Below are positions 1 through 6,999 of a DNA stretch of 9,533 nucleotides, piece after piece. The first letter of the stretch is position 1, and every line of letters begins with the position of its first letter. Both the position numbers and the translations under genes were made by a program. Under the pieces are notes generated by a model that was given only the letters and a program-made list of their open reading frames with translations, did not search any database and was not told the DNA's origin. Origin of the DNA: Fretibacterium sp. (lineage in GTDB: Bacteria; Synergistota; Synergistia; Synergistales; Aminobacteriaceae); the NCBI GenBank assembly GCA_016280565.1, contig JAEEGY010000147.1:1-9533 (forward strand). The letters run 5' to 3'.

Positions 1-1
1 A

Positions 2-499
2 CTCAAGGAGAAGCTGTCGCGCACCAACGCTGTCTTTGTTGGGGAGTACCGCGGAATGACCGTTGCGCAGAGCACTGCGCTGCGTTCCCGCGTCCGCGAG
101 GCTGGTGGAGAACTGAAGGTTGCAAAGAACACGCTCTTTGCTATCGCCATGAAGGAGGCGGGGCTGGAGGCTCTTCCCGAGTCCATCACCACGGGGCCCA
201 ACATCTATGCGCTGTGCTATGACGATCCCGTGGCTGTGGCGAAGGTCCTGAAGGAATACGCCACGGACAAGACCCAGAAGGCTTTTTTGCTGAAGGGCGG
301 TCTCCTCGATAAGACGCTGCTTGACTTGAACCAGCTTTACGCCCTGGCCGACCTTCCCTCGAAGGATGTGCTACGGGGCCAGGTGGTCCGCACGATCGCG
401 GCGCCCATCTCCGGGCTGGTCAACGTGCTCTCCGGCACGATGCGCGGGCTGGTCACGTGCCTTGCGCAGATCCGCGACAAGAAGGAAGAGGCCGCGTAG
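2..499 (+). CDS. rplJ: 50S ribosomal protein L10, 5'-truncated by the window edge
   Basis: L10 forms the base of the ribosomal stalk: its N-terminal domain binds 23S rRNA and its C-terminal helix carries L7/L12 dimers. The frame is open from base 2 with no start codon in view, so the first few residues are missing; about 165 residues are visible against a usual 165-180. The N-terminal part shows family-typical text (TNAVFVGEYRGMT, then ELKVAKNTL), and the end has the expected LPSKDVLRGQVV segment and a long amphipathic, charged C-terminal helix ending KKEEAA. The ATG at 56 is internal (a Met in the conserved YRGMT), not the start. rplL follows 92 bp downstream in the usual order. Identification is firm; only the 5' end is unknown. 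Confidence 0.96.
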   Translation, partial: LKEKLSRTNAVFVGEYRGMTVAQSTALRSRVREAGGELKVAKNTLFAIAMKEAGLEALPESITTGPNIYALCYDDPVAVAKVLKEYATDKTQKAFLLKGGLLDKTLLDLNQLYALADLPSKDVLRGQVVRTIAAPISGLVNVLSGTMRGLVTCLAQIRDKKEEAA

Positions 500-591
500 G
501 GGAGAGTCATTCGTCGTTTGTTTTGAAGAGTTTAAAGTCCCGCGCGTTGAGCGGATGGGGCAAATTTTGAAAATTTTTGGAGGTAATAACT

Positions 592-969
592 ATGTCTCGC
601 GATGAGATGATCCAGGCTATTGAGCAGATGTCCGTCCTTGAGCTTTCCGAGCTCGTGAAGGCCCTTGAGGATAAGTTCGGTGTTTCCGCGTCCGCCGCTC
701 CCATGATGATGGCGGCCATGCCCGGTGCTGCCCCCGCGGCCGCCGCGGCTGAGGAGAAGTCCGAGTTTGATGTTATCTACAAGGCCCCCGGCTCGAACAA
801 GATCGGCGTCATCAAGGTCGTCCGTGAGATCACTGGCCTTGGCCTGAAGGAGGCTAAGGAGCTGGTCGACAATCCGCCCAAGCCCGTGAAGGAAGGCGTC
901 TCCAAGGAGGAGGCTGAGGAGCTCAAGAAGAAGCTCACAGAGGCCGGCGCCGAGGTGGAACTGAAGTAG
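592..969 (+). CDS. rplL: 50S ribosomal protein L7/L12
   Basis: L7/L12 is the multicopy stalk protein that recruits and activates translational GTPases (EF-G, EF-Tu, and EF4/LepA encoded just downstream). The 125 residues show the standard order: an N-terminal dimerisation helix pair (about 1-31), a flexible Ala/Met/Pro-rich hinge (about 32-56, including [11 protein letters not shown]) and the C-terminal factor-binding domain (about 57-125) with [12 protein letters not shown] and NPPKPVKEG. The start at 592 is chosen because GGAGGT at 579-584 lies 7 bases upstream and because [13 protein letters not shown] fits the family start; an upstream ATG at 577 would overlap that ribosome binding site. 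The gene ends in a clear terminator, so rpoB does not follow directly as it does in many bacteria. Confidence 0.97.
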   Translation: MSRDEMIQAIEQMSVLELSELVKALEDKFGVSASAAPMMMAAMPGAAPAAAAAEEKSEFDVIYKAPGSNKIGVIKVVREITGLGLKEAKELVDNPPKPVKEGVSKEEAEELKKKLTEAGAEVELK

Positions 970-978
970 TTTTGTCTC

Positions 979-1007
979 AAAAAGCGGCCCCGGCGGGTCG
1001 CTTTTTT
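979..1007 (+). terminator. Intrinsic terminator of the rplJ-rplL operon
   Basis: A stem AAAGCGGCCC (981-990) pairs with GGGTCGCTTT (995-1004), with one G-T pair and a CGGC loop. It begins 10 bases after the rplL stop and runs into a six-T tract. This is a textbook Rho-independent terminator and separates the ribosomal operon from the next gene. Confidence 0.9.
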
Positions 1008-1040
1008 GTTTGAAATTTCAGTTAATGGAGGCTTTTAAAA

Positions 1041-1442
1041 ATGAGCGCACAGAACAAAAAGGGGAGTGCTCCCATGGATAAGAAAAAGATTCTCATCATT
1101 GCCGCTGTCGTTGTGATCGTTGTTCTGAACATCCTCTGGACGGTGCTTCAGAATAAGTTCACGCCGAAGCTGGCCGAGGTGAACGACCTGATCGCGAAGG
1201 TCGAGGCCCGCGTCACCAAACTGGAGCAGGGCGGTCTGCCCGACGTCGCCGACCTGCGCGAGGAGTTCAGCAAGCTGAAGGAGCTGGCCGCGGGTTACGA
1301 GGAGCGCCTGGCGCAGCTCAGGAAGGCTGAGGAAGATCAGCTTGCGACCCTCCAGGCTCAGGTCGAGGCGCAGAAGTCCCGTGTCGAGTCCCTGAAAGGG
1401 CAGACCATGGCGCCCGAGGCCCAGGAAGCTCCGAAGAATTAG
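1041..1442 (+). CDS. Small membrane-anchored coiled-coil protein, unknown function
   Basis: I do not recognise this 133-residue protein. A short Lys-rich N-terminus (1-16) is followed by one strongly hydrophobic segment (about 17-36, [15 protein letters not shown]), then a long charged region (about 40-125) rich in Glu, Lys, Leu and Ala with heptad-like spacing ([18 protein letters not shown]), and a short Pro/Ala tail. By the positive-inside rule the coiled coil should lie outside the cytoplasmic membrane. The start at 1041 has GGAGGC at 1027-1032. An internal ATG at 1074 (MDKKK) with GGGGAG upstream is an alternative and would only remove the first 11 residues. The gene stands alone between two terminators. 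It could be a scaffold or envelope-tethering protein, but nothing catalytic is visible. Confidence 0.8.
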   Translation: MSAQNKKGSAPMDKKKILIIAAVVVIVVLNILWTVLQNKFTPKLAEVNDLIAKVEARVTKLEQGGLPDVADLREEFSKLKELAAGYEERLAQLRKAEEDQLATLQAQVEAQKSRVESLKGQTMAPEAQEAPKN

Positions 1443-1462
1443 TGATTTTAAGGCTTTGAAGG

Positions 1463-1496
1463 AAGGGGAGGAGGGGCTGCCCTCCTCCTTTGCTTT
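1463..1496 (+). terminator. Strong hairpin between the coiled-coil gene and lepA
   Basis: A perfect 9-bp stem, GGAGGAGGG (1467-1475) with CCCTCCTCC (1480-1488), closes a GCTG tetraloop and is followed by TTTGCTTT. It lies 24 bases after the upstream stop and just before the lepA ribosome binding site. It probably terminates the upstream transcript; the T tract is interrupted, so read-through into lepA is possible. Confidence 0.65.
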
Positions 1497-1506
1497 AGGG
1501 GGACAC

Positions 1507-3315
1507 ATGAGACAGGAGCAGATCAGGAACTTTTGTATCATCGCCCATATTGACCACGGCAAGTCGACTCTGGCAGACCGTCTGCTGGAGCGGACAGGGA
1601 CGGTCCAGTCCCGCGACATGAAGGCCCAGCTTCTGGACTCCCTGGCGCTGGAGCGCGAACGGGGGATCACCATCAAACTGGTGCCCGTCCGCATGGACTA
1701 CACCTCGCCCGACGGCCGAAAATGGGTCTTGAACCTCATCGACACGCCGGGCCACGTTGATTTTGCCTACGAGGTCTCGCGCTCCCTGGCGGCCTGTGAA
1801 GGGGCGCTGCTGGTGGTGGACGCCAGCCCGGGGGTCGAGGCCCAGACGGTGGCCAACGCCTATCAGGCGATAGAGCAGGGGCTTGAAATTTTACCCGTTA
1901 TCAATAAAATCGACCTTCCCTCCGCCCGCCCGGACAACGCGAAGCAGGAGATCCAGGATGTCGTGGGGCTGGACGCCGGCGACGCCATCCTGGCCAGCGC
2001 AAAGGACGGCCGCGGAGTCGATGAGATACTGCAGCGCGTGGTCGACCAGATCCCCGCACCGGAAGGAGACCCGGACGCCCCGCTTCAGGCATTGATCTTC
2101 GACTCCGTTTACGACAACTACCGCGGAGTGATCTGCTACGTCCGCGTCGTGAACGGGACGCTCCGGACCGGGCAGAACATTCGCTTCATGGAGACGGCGA
2201 GCGAGTATCCCGTCGACGAAGTGGGGGTGTTCAGACCCGGCTTTACGCCCGTTGAGCAACTTGGCCCCGGCGAGGTGGGCTACATCGCAGCGAGCATCAA
2301 GACCCTGGCGGAGGCCCAGGTGGGGGACACGGTGACGGACGCCAACCATCCGGCCGAAAAGCCGCTGCCCGGCTACCGCAAGGTCAAGAGCGTCGTGTTC
2401 TGCGGATTTTATCCCGTGGAGCGGGACAACTATCCCCAGCTTCGGGACGCGCTGGAGAAACTCTGCCTGAACGACGCCGCCGTCACCTACGAGCCGGAGA
2501 CCTCCGTGGCGCTGGGGTTTGGGTTCCGCTGCGGCTTCCTGGGGCTGCTGCACATGGACGTGGTGCGCGAACGGCTGCGGGAGGAGTATGACGTGGAACT
2601 GGTGGCGACGGCCCCCAACGTCGTCTATGAGGTCGTCACCCAGTCCGGAGAGGTCATCGAGGCCCACCGTCCCAGCGATTTTCCCGAGGCGGGGGACATC
2701 GCTGAGGTGCGCGAGCCCTTCATCAAGCTGTCGGTGTTCGTCCCGTCGGAGTTCGTGGGCCGGGTGATGCAGCTGGTTCAGGACAAGCGTGGCACTTACC
2801 GCTCAATGGACTACCTGACGCCGGAGCGCGTCCGCATCGTCTATGAGATGCCCCTGGCGGAGTTCATCATCGACTTCCACGACAAGCTCAAGTCCCAGAC
2901 CCGAGGCTACGCCTCGCTGGACTATGAGTTCATCGGGCTCAAGCCGTCGGAGCTGGTGAAGGTCGACGTGCTGGTCAATGGCGAGGCGGCGGACGCCTTC
3001 TCGTTCATTTGCCACAAGGATCAGGCCTACAACCGGGGCCATGCCGCCGTGACGAAGCTGAAGGAGCTCATCCCCAGCCAGCTCTTCGAGGTGCCCATCC
3101 AGGCCTCCATCGGCAAGCGCGTCATCGTGCGCGTCAACGTCAAGGCGCTGCGGAAGGACGTGCTGGCTAAGTGCTACGGCGGCGACATCACCCGCAAGCG
3201 CAAGCTGCTGGAGAAACAAAAGGAAGGAAAGAAGCGCATGAAGCAGATCGGTCGCGTCTCCATCCCTCAGGAGGCGTTCCTGGCCTTCATGCAGGTGGAC
3301 GAGGGAGAAAAATAA
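1507..3315 (+). CDS. lepA: Elongation factor 4 (LepA), ribosome-associated GTPase
   Basis: LepA/EF4 is a cytoplasmic translational GTPase that binds ribosomes, linked to back-translocation, stress and 30S assembly. The 602-residue length is normal. GTP-binding motifs are intact: G1 AHIDHGKST (13-21), G2 region ERGITIK (51-57), G3 DTPGH (79-83), G4 NKID (133-136) and G5 SAK (164-166). The EF-G-like domains and the LepA-specific C-terminal domain follow, ending with the family-typical tail [18 protein letters not shown] 1507 is chosen because AGGGGG at 1497-1502 precedes it and [20 protein letters not shown] fits the family; the frame is open further upstream to a TTG at 1456, but that extension overlaps the hairpin and lacks conserved text. 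The last 62 bases before the final A of the stop are repeated exactly at 5005-5066. Confidence 0.97.
   Translation: MRQEQIRNFCIIAHIDHGKSTLADRLLERTGTVQSRDMKAQLLDSLALERERGITIKLVPVRMDYTSPDGRKWVLNLIDTPGHVDFAYEVSRSLAACEGALLVVDASPGVEAQTVANAYQAIEQGLEILPVINKIDLPSARPDNAKQEIQDVVGLDAGDAILASAKDGRGVDEILQRVVDQIPAPEGDPDAPLQALIFDSVYDNYRGVICYVRVVNGTLRTGQNIRFMETASEYPVDEVGVFRPGFTPVEQLGPGEVGYIAASIKTLAEAQVGDTVTDANHPAEKPLPGYRKVKSVVFCGFYPVERDNYPQLRDALEKLCLNDAAVTYEPETSVALGFGFRCGFLGLLHMDVVRERLREEYDVELVATAPNVVYEVVTQSGEVIEAHRPSDFPEAGDIAEVREPFIKLSVFVPSEFVGRVMQLVQDKRGTYRSMDYLTPERVRIVYEMPLAEFIIDFHDKLKSQTRGYASLDYEFIGLKPSELVKVDVLVNGEAADAFSFICHKDQAYNRGHAAVTKLKELIPSQLFEVPIQASIGKRVIVRVNVKALRKDVLAKCYGGDITRKRKLLEKQKEGKKRMKQIGRVSIPQEAFLAFMQVDEGEK
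3253..3314 (+). repeat. 62-bp direct repeat, copy 1 (lepA 3' end)
   Basis: Bases 3253-3314 cover lepA codons 600-619 and TA of its stop. They are identical, by direct base-by-base reading, to 5005-5066, same orientation, 1752 bp downstream. The base before the repeat differs synonymously (GGT here, GGC in copy 2) and the base after differs (TAA versus TAG). Confidence 0.97.
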
Positions 3316-3321
3316 GGTATG

Positions 3322-3349
3322 CGGCCTGGAGAAAAACTCCAGGCCGTTT
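3322..3349 (+). terminator. Hairpin after lepA, probable terminator
   Basis: A perfect 10-bp stem, CGGCCTGGAG (3322-3331) with CTCCAGGCCG (3337-3346), closes an AAAAA loop and is followed by TTTGCT. It starts 7 bases after the lepA stop. The T run is short, but position and stem strength suit a terminator. This hairpin does not accompany the second copy of the lepA tail. Confidence 0.75.
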
Positions 3350-3379
3350 GCTATAAGATACATGAGAAGGGATGACCTT

Positions 3380-4441
3380 ATGAAAAGTATGAAATTTGTT
3401 CTGGGATCAGTGTTTGCGTTTTTACTGTTCGTTCTGTCCCTCTGCGCTGCCGGCGGGACGGTCTATGCTGAGCCCTTTTCACGCCAACGCGGACAGGCTC
3501 TTCGGCCTGGGGACTGCATTGGCATTCTGGCGTCCGGTTCCTACACCCGAGACAAAGATTTCCAGGGTTCTGTGGAACTGTTGAAGGCGCAAGGTTACCG
3601 GGTCAAGCTGGCTCCATCCGCCAGGGCTATGTATGAGCATTTTGCCGGAACGGATAGGAAGCGTGCGGCGGACATCAACGCTTTCTTTCAGGATGAAGAG
3701 GTGAAAGCTATTCTCTGCGTCAGGGGCGGATACGGGGCAGCGCGGATATTGGACCGGCTGGACTACAGAATGATAGCCCGCCACCCAAAGCCTTTCATCG
3801 GATTCAGCGACGTTACGGCGCTCCACATCGCGTTGGGTGAACGAGCCGGCATCGCCACGATCCACGGCCCCATGCTGGTCTCCTTCACACGACCCGACTT
3901 CGACTCCGACTATACGCGGGCCCAGTTCTTCAACGGCCTGCGCCAGACGGTCCCCATGGGGGATATCCCCATGCCGGAGGGACGAGAGTTGGAGACAGTC
4001 ATGCCCGGAGAGGCTGAGGGGATCATCGTGGGCGGCAACCTCACGGTGTTGACCTCCCTTGTGGGGACGCCCTATGAGCTGAACGGCAAGGGGGCACTGC
4101 TTCTGCTGGAGGAGATTGGTGAAAAGCCCTACCGCATCGACAGGATGTTGAATCAGCTTTGGCAGAGCGGGTTGTTGAGCAGGGTGAACGGCATACTGCT
4201 TGGGGATTTCGTGGGCTGCGAGAGCAAGGACGCTTCTCCCATTGAGGATTTCACGCTCTCGCAGGTGTTGACCCACTATGCGCGTTTGTCGCATAAACCG
4301 GTTATCCGAGGCGTCCCGGCAGGCCACGCCTCCAATAATTTGTTCCTTCCGCTTGGGGTTCACGCCGTTATGAAGGGCAGTGAAGACGGAAAAGCCAGCC
4401 TTGTCATTGACACGGCGGCGTTTAGCGGACAGGTCCATTAG
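3380..4441 (+). CDS. Exported LD-carboxypeptidase, peptidase family S66
   Basis: S66 enzymes cut the L,D bond that releases the terminal D-Ala from muropeptide tetrapeptides during wall recycling; the related MccF hydrolyses microcin C-type compounds. The 353 residues begin with Lys and a hydrophobic core (about 6-24) ending VYA, a good signal peptidase I site near residue 30, so the enzyme probably acts outside the cytoplasm. LSLC in this segment is not a proper lipobox. The catalytic set is visible: Ser143 in GFSDVT, a Glu at 244/245 in LLLEEIGEKPYRIDRM, and His316 in PAGHASNN; RGGYGAARIL (115-124) is also family-typical. ATG 3380 is preferred over 3362 because AGAAGG (3365-3370) sits before it. 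LdcA proper is usually cytoplasmic, so the exported form is notable. It lies between the two lepA-tail copies. Confidence 0.9.
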   Translation: MKSMKFVLGSVFAFLLFVLSLCAAGGTVYAEPFSRQRGQALRPGDCIGILASGSYTRDKDFQGSVELLKAQGYRVKLAPSARAMYEHFAGTDRKRAADINAFFQDEEVKAILCVRGGYGAARILDRLDYRMIARHPKPFIGFSDVTALHIALGERAGIATIHGPMLVSFTRPDFDSDYTRAQFFNGLRQTVPMGDIPMPEGRELETVMPGEAEGIIVGGNLTVLTSLVGTPYELNGKGALLLLEEIGEKPYRIDRMLNQLWQSGLLSRVNGILLGDFVGCESKDASPIEDFTLSQVLTHYARLSHKPVIRGVPAGHASNNLFLPLGVHAVMKGSEDGKASLVIDTAAFSGQVH

Positions 4442-4458
4442 GATAAGGGAGCGGGACA

Positions 4459-4484
4459 CCCCTCGCTGCGAAAGCGGCGGGGGG
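4459..4484 (+). other. GNRA-type hairpin overlapping the ribosome binding site of the remnant gene
   Basis: CGCTGC (4464-4469) pairs with GCGGCG (4474-4479) around a GAAA loop, and CCCC (4459-4462) extends the stem with GGGG (4480-4483) past one bulged T. No T tract follows (AAAA instead). The 3' arm contains the G-rich ribosome binding site of the ATG at 4488, so it could mask initiation there or act as an mRNA 3' end for the carboxypeptidase gene. Function is inferred only from geometry. Confidence 0.4.
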
Positions 4485-4487
4485 AAA

Positions 4488-4865
4488 ATGAACGGAAAAC
4501 TTTTGACATTGCCCATTGGGATACAGAGTTTTGGCAAGCTGAGGCAGGGCAATTACCTGTATGTGGATAAAACCGAGAAGCTGCGAGAGCTCGTTATGGG
4601 CAGCCCATGGTGTTTCCTGTCCCGTCCGTGACGCTTCGAAAAGTCGCTCAGCGGTATCACGGTAAATAGCAACTTTACCAGCAGTCAGGAGATCGAGAGG
4701 GCAGATCCCGTCAGTTTCCTGTATCAGGCCGGTTACCTGACTGTCAAGGAGAGGGAAGAACAGGAACTTACGCTGGATTACCCGAACCGCGAGGTGCGGG
4801 ATTCTATCTCCGGTATGTATCTTGAACACGTCTCCAAGCCCCATAAGGCAAACCATTCTTTATAA
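4488..4865 (+). pseudogene. Decayed AAA-ATPase-like / PD-(D/E)XK nuclease family gene
   Basis: The first 47 codons match the start of the AAA-ATPase-like (PF09820) plus DUF1703 nuclease family: LPIGIQSFGKLRQ, then NYLYVDKTEKLRELV, then FLSRP. Family members are usually around 500-570 residues and continue RRFGKS. Here a TGA at 4629-4631 stands where an Arg codon is expected (CGA to TGA fits) and the P-loop Gly is changed to Glu (RFEKSL). After SLS the same frame jumps to text typical of the family's middle-to-late region (EIERADPVSFLYQAGYLTV, then LDYPNREVRDSI), so several hundred residues are deleted in between. The frame runs to TAA at 4863-4865; the last dozen codons do not look homologous. 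Intact relatives are often multicopy, with unproven function, possibly mobile or defence-related. This copy cannot make an active ATPase. Confidence 0.85.
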
Positions 4866-4979
4866 ATCATACACGGGGCCCAATACAGTGGGCTACCCCA
4901 TGTGATCATCTGTGATAGATTGTTACAGTCGCGCCGTTCCCTCTGCCCCGCCGTTCTGGCGCAGCGGGAACTTTGCATG
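4866..4979. other. Short intergenic stretch, no gene seen
   Basis: About 115 bases between the pseudogene and the promoter candidate hold no plausible reading frame. A weak imperfect hairpin occurs at 4875-4898 (GCCCA with TGGGC around a six-base loop), without a T tract. Nothing else is evident. Confidence 0.5.
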
Positions 4980-4988
4980 TGTTAGAAT
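4980..4988 (+). promoter_or_regulatory. Possible extended -10 promoter for the sugar-acid operon
   Basis: TGTTAGAAT reads as an extended -10 element (TG, one base, then TAGAAT). There is no convincing -35 hexamer at 16-18 bases; TTCTGG at 4954-4959 is too far. It is the only promoter-like site I see between the pseudogene and the TTG start at 5082, and transcription from it would cross the second lepA-tail copy. Confidence 0.3.
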
Positions 4989-5004
4989 GGACGGGAAAAA
5001 TGGC

Positions 5005-5066
5005 CGCGTCTCCATCCCTCAGGAGGCGTTCCTGGCCTTCATGCAGGTGGACGAGGGAGAAAAATA
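5005..5066 (+). repeat. 62-bp direct repeat, copy 2 (displaced lepA tail)
   Basis: This is an exact copy of 3253-3314. It remains in frame from an ATG at 4987 and ends with TAG at 5065-5067, giving a 26-codon frame whose last 20 residues equal the LepA C-terminus. That ATG overlaps the possible -10 element and has no ribosome binding site, so translation is unlikely. The ribosome binding site of the next gene (GGGGAGG, 5067-5073) begins at the last base of this stop, so the repeat abuts the operon directly. Confidence 0.95.
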
Positions 5067-5081
5067 GGGGAGGACTGGACC

Positions 5082-6200
5082 TTGGTCATTACAAAGTTTG
5101 AAACATGGTGGGTCGAGCGGGGACGCTGCCTTTTCGATGAAAAGCGGCAGGGCGGCGCGAAAATGGGCTGGGACGTCCTCGTGATCAAGCTGACGACGGA
5201 CACCGGCATTGAGGGGATCGCCACCTGCATGGCGGCCCGCAGCGGCGCGCTGAGCGAGGCGTATCTTCAGGAGAGCATCGGCCCCGTGGTGCTGGGGCGG
5301 GACCCCCATGACCGGGAGGCGATCTTCCAGCAGCTGTGGGTGGTGGACCGCCACGAGGCGTTCTTCCCCGTGTTCCTTCCTGGGCCGGTGGACGTGGCCC
5401 TGTGGGACATCTGTGCGAAGGAAGCGGGGCTGCCCCTGTATAAATACATCGGGGCCTACCGGGACTCCCTGCCGGTTTACGCCAGCAGCAACTTCTACCC
5501 GGACGTGAAGACCTATGTGGATGAGGCGCTGCTGTACAAGAGCCGCGGCATCAAGGCCTACAAGCCCCATCCCGGCGGGCCGGTCGCTTTTGACATGGAG
5601 GTCCATCAGGCGGTGCGGGACGCGGTTGGCCCGGATTTCATCCTGATGTCCGACCCCGTGGGGGACTACACGCTGGACGAGGCCATCCGCGTCGGCCGCC
5701 AGCTGGAGAAGCTGAATTACCGGTGGTTTGAGGAGCCCTTCCGGGACTTTGAGACCTGGAAATACACCGAACTGTGCCGGACGCTGGACATCCCCATCGC
5801 CGCGACGGAGACCACCCGCGGCTGTCATTGGGGCGTGGCGCAGGTCATCGCCAACCGGGCGGCGGACATCGTCCGGGCGGATGTCAGCTGGAAGGACGGC
5901 ATCACCGGCACGCTGAAGATCGCCCACCTGGCGGAGGCTTTTGGGCTGAACTGCGAGGTCCACACCACCACCATGAACTATATGGACCTGGTGAACCTGC
6001 ATGTCAGCTGTGCCATCAAAAACTGCGAGTTCTTTGAGTATTTCGTGCCGGAGGACAACTACCGTCTGCCCATGAAGGGCGACCTGCCCATCGACAGCGA
6101 GGGCGTCATCCATGTCCCGAACAAGCCCGGCGTGGGCGCGGAACTGGACTGGGACCTGATCGAAAGCTCCTGCAAAAGCCATAAGGTGCTGAGCCTTTAG
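5082..6200 (+). CDS. Enolase-superfamily sugar-acid dehydratase/racemase, mandelate racemase-type
   Basis: These enzymes abstract the proton alpha to a carboxylate using Mg2+, usually dehydrating a sugar acid to a 2-keto-3-deoxy acid, or racemising. The 372-residue protein has a normal N-terminal capping domain (about 1-125) and barrel. Predicted Mg2+ ligands are Asp191 (LMSDP), Glu217 (WFEEPF) and Glu243 (AATETTRG). A general-base dyad, Asp267 (RADVSW) and His294 (EVHTTTM), is present; the spacings of 26, 26, 24 and 27 residues nearly equal those of mandelate racemase (D195, E221, E247, D270, H297). The usual Lys-x-Lys on the second strand appears as Lys161-Pro-His163, so substrate chemistry may differ. 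Start is TTG 5082 with GGGGAGG at 5067-5073. First gene of the operon; the SDR gene follows after 33 bp. Substrate unknown; an acid-sugar dehydratase is likeliest. Confidence 0.88.
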   Translation: MVITKFETWWVERGRCLFDEKRQGGAKMGWDVLVIKLTTDTGIEGIATCMAARSGALSEAYLQESIGPVVLGRDPHDREAIFQQLWVVDRHEAFFPVFLPGPVDVALWDICAKEAGLPLYKYIGAYRDSLPVYASSNFYPDVKTYVDEALLYKSRGIKAYKPHPGGPVAFDMEVHQAVRDAVGPDFILMSDPVGDYTLDEAIRVGRQLEKLNYRWFEEPFRDFETWKYTELCRTLDIPIAATETTRGCHWGVAQVIANRAADIVRADVSWKDGITGTLKIAHLAEAFGLNCEVHTTTMNYMDLVNLHVSCAIKNCEFFEYFVPEDNYRLPMKGDLPIDSEGVIHVPNKPGVGAELDWDLIESSCKSHKVLSL

Positions 6201-6233
6201 CCGTTCATGATGAGGGCAGAGGAGGAAAGTCTC

Positions 6234-6986
6234 ATGGAGAAAACGCTGGAGGGAAAGGCCGGGATCGTCACCGGCGGCAGCAGCGGGATCGGCTTTCAGG
6301 TGGCCAACGTGCTGGCGGAGGCCGGAGCCAGGGTCTATGTCATCAGCCGGACCGGCGCGCCGAAACCGGGAGAGGGAAAGAGCGCGGAGGGCGTCGTCCA
6401 CCTGAAGGGGGACCTGGCGGACCGGGAGGGAACGAAGGCCACCATTCAGGACATCGCGGAGAAGCACGGCGGCCGTCTGGACTTCCTCATCAACAACGCC
6501 GGGATAAGCTACAAATGCCGGGCGGAGTCCTTTCCCGAGGATCGTTTTGACGCCATCATGGCGACCAACGTGAAATATGTCTTCAACATGAGCGTGCTGT
6601 GCTATCCCTATCTGAAGAAGGCGGAGGACCGGGGGCGCATCATCAACACCACCAGCATGAGCGCCCACCTGGGCTTCTCCGAGGTCGTTCCCTACTGCGC
6701 AAGCAAGGGGGCGGTGCTGGCCATGACGCGGGCCCTGGCGGTGGAATGGGCCAACGACAACATCTGCGTCAACAGCATCGCGCCGGGATGGTTCCGCAGC
6801 AAGATGACGGAGCAGGTGGTGGATGAGGCGCGGGAGAAGAAGATCCTGAGCCGGATGCCGTTCCATGCCTATGGCGATACCCGCGACCTGGGGGCGATGG
6901 CCGCGTTTTTGTGCGGCCCCGGCGCGGCCTACATCACCGGTCAGGACTTCGCCGTGGACGGCGGCGCTCTGGCCTTTGGCTACTGA
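6234..6986 (+). CDS. Short-chain dehydrogenase/reductase (classical SDR)
   Basis: This is an NAD(P)-dependent oxidoreductase of 250 residues, the normal length for classical SDRs. It has the cofactor motif TGGSSGIG (13-20), NNAG (87-90), the structural Asn112, catalytic Ser141 with Tyr154 and Lys158 (YCASK), and a C-terminal ITGQDFAVDGG segment. After the second strand the sequence reads ISRTG, with Arg39 rather than an acidic residue, which hints at NADP(H). ATG 6234 is chosen because GAGGAGG (6219-6225) lies 8 bases upstream; an earlier ATG at 6207 has no such site. It probably interconverts a hydroxyl and a keto group on the sugar acid handled by its neighbours. The next gene starts 13 bp downstream. 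Confidence 0.92.
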   Translation: MEKTLEGKAGIVTGGSSGIGFQVANVLAEAGARVYVISRTGAPKPGEGKSAEGVVHLKGDLADREGTKATIQDIAEKHGGRLDFLINNAGISYKCRAESFPEDRFDAIMATNVKYVFNMSVLCYPYLKKAEDRGRIINTTSMSAHLGFSEVVPYCASKGAVLAMTRALAVEWANDNICVNSIAPGWFRSKMTEQVVDEAREKKILSRMPFHAYGDTRDLGAMAAFLCGPGAAYITGQDFAVDGGALAFGY

Positions 6987-6999
6987 TCCGGGGACATCC

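Noticed and set aside
1010..1038. TTGAAA plus an AT-rich box as a promoter for the coiled-coil gene
   Set aside because: The -10 candidate would fall downstream of the ribosome binding site at 1027-1032, so it could not drive that gene.
1456..1506. Upstream TTG extension of lepA by 17 codons
   Set aside because: It overlaps the hairpin at 1463-1496, has no family-conserved residues, and the ATG at 1507 has a good ribosome binding site and the canonical N-terminus.
1891..2667. 258-codon open frame on the minus strand within lepA
   Set aside because: It is a shadow of a highly conserved GTPase gene with no ribosome binding site or domain.
3479..4552. 357-codon open frame on the minus strand
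   Set aside because: It mirrors the S66 peptidase gene, whose catalytic motifs are intact on the plus strand.
4987..5067. 26-codon frame ending in the LepA C-terminus as a real peptide gene
   Set aside because: There is no ribosome binding site, the ATG lies on a possible -10 element, and the text is fully explained by duplication of the lepA tail.
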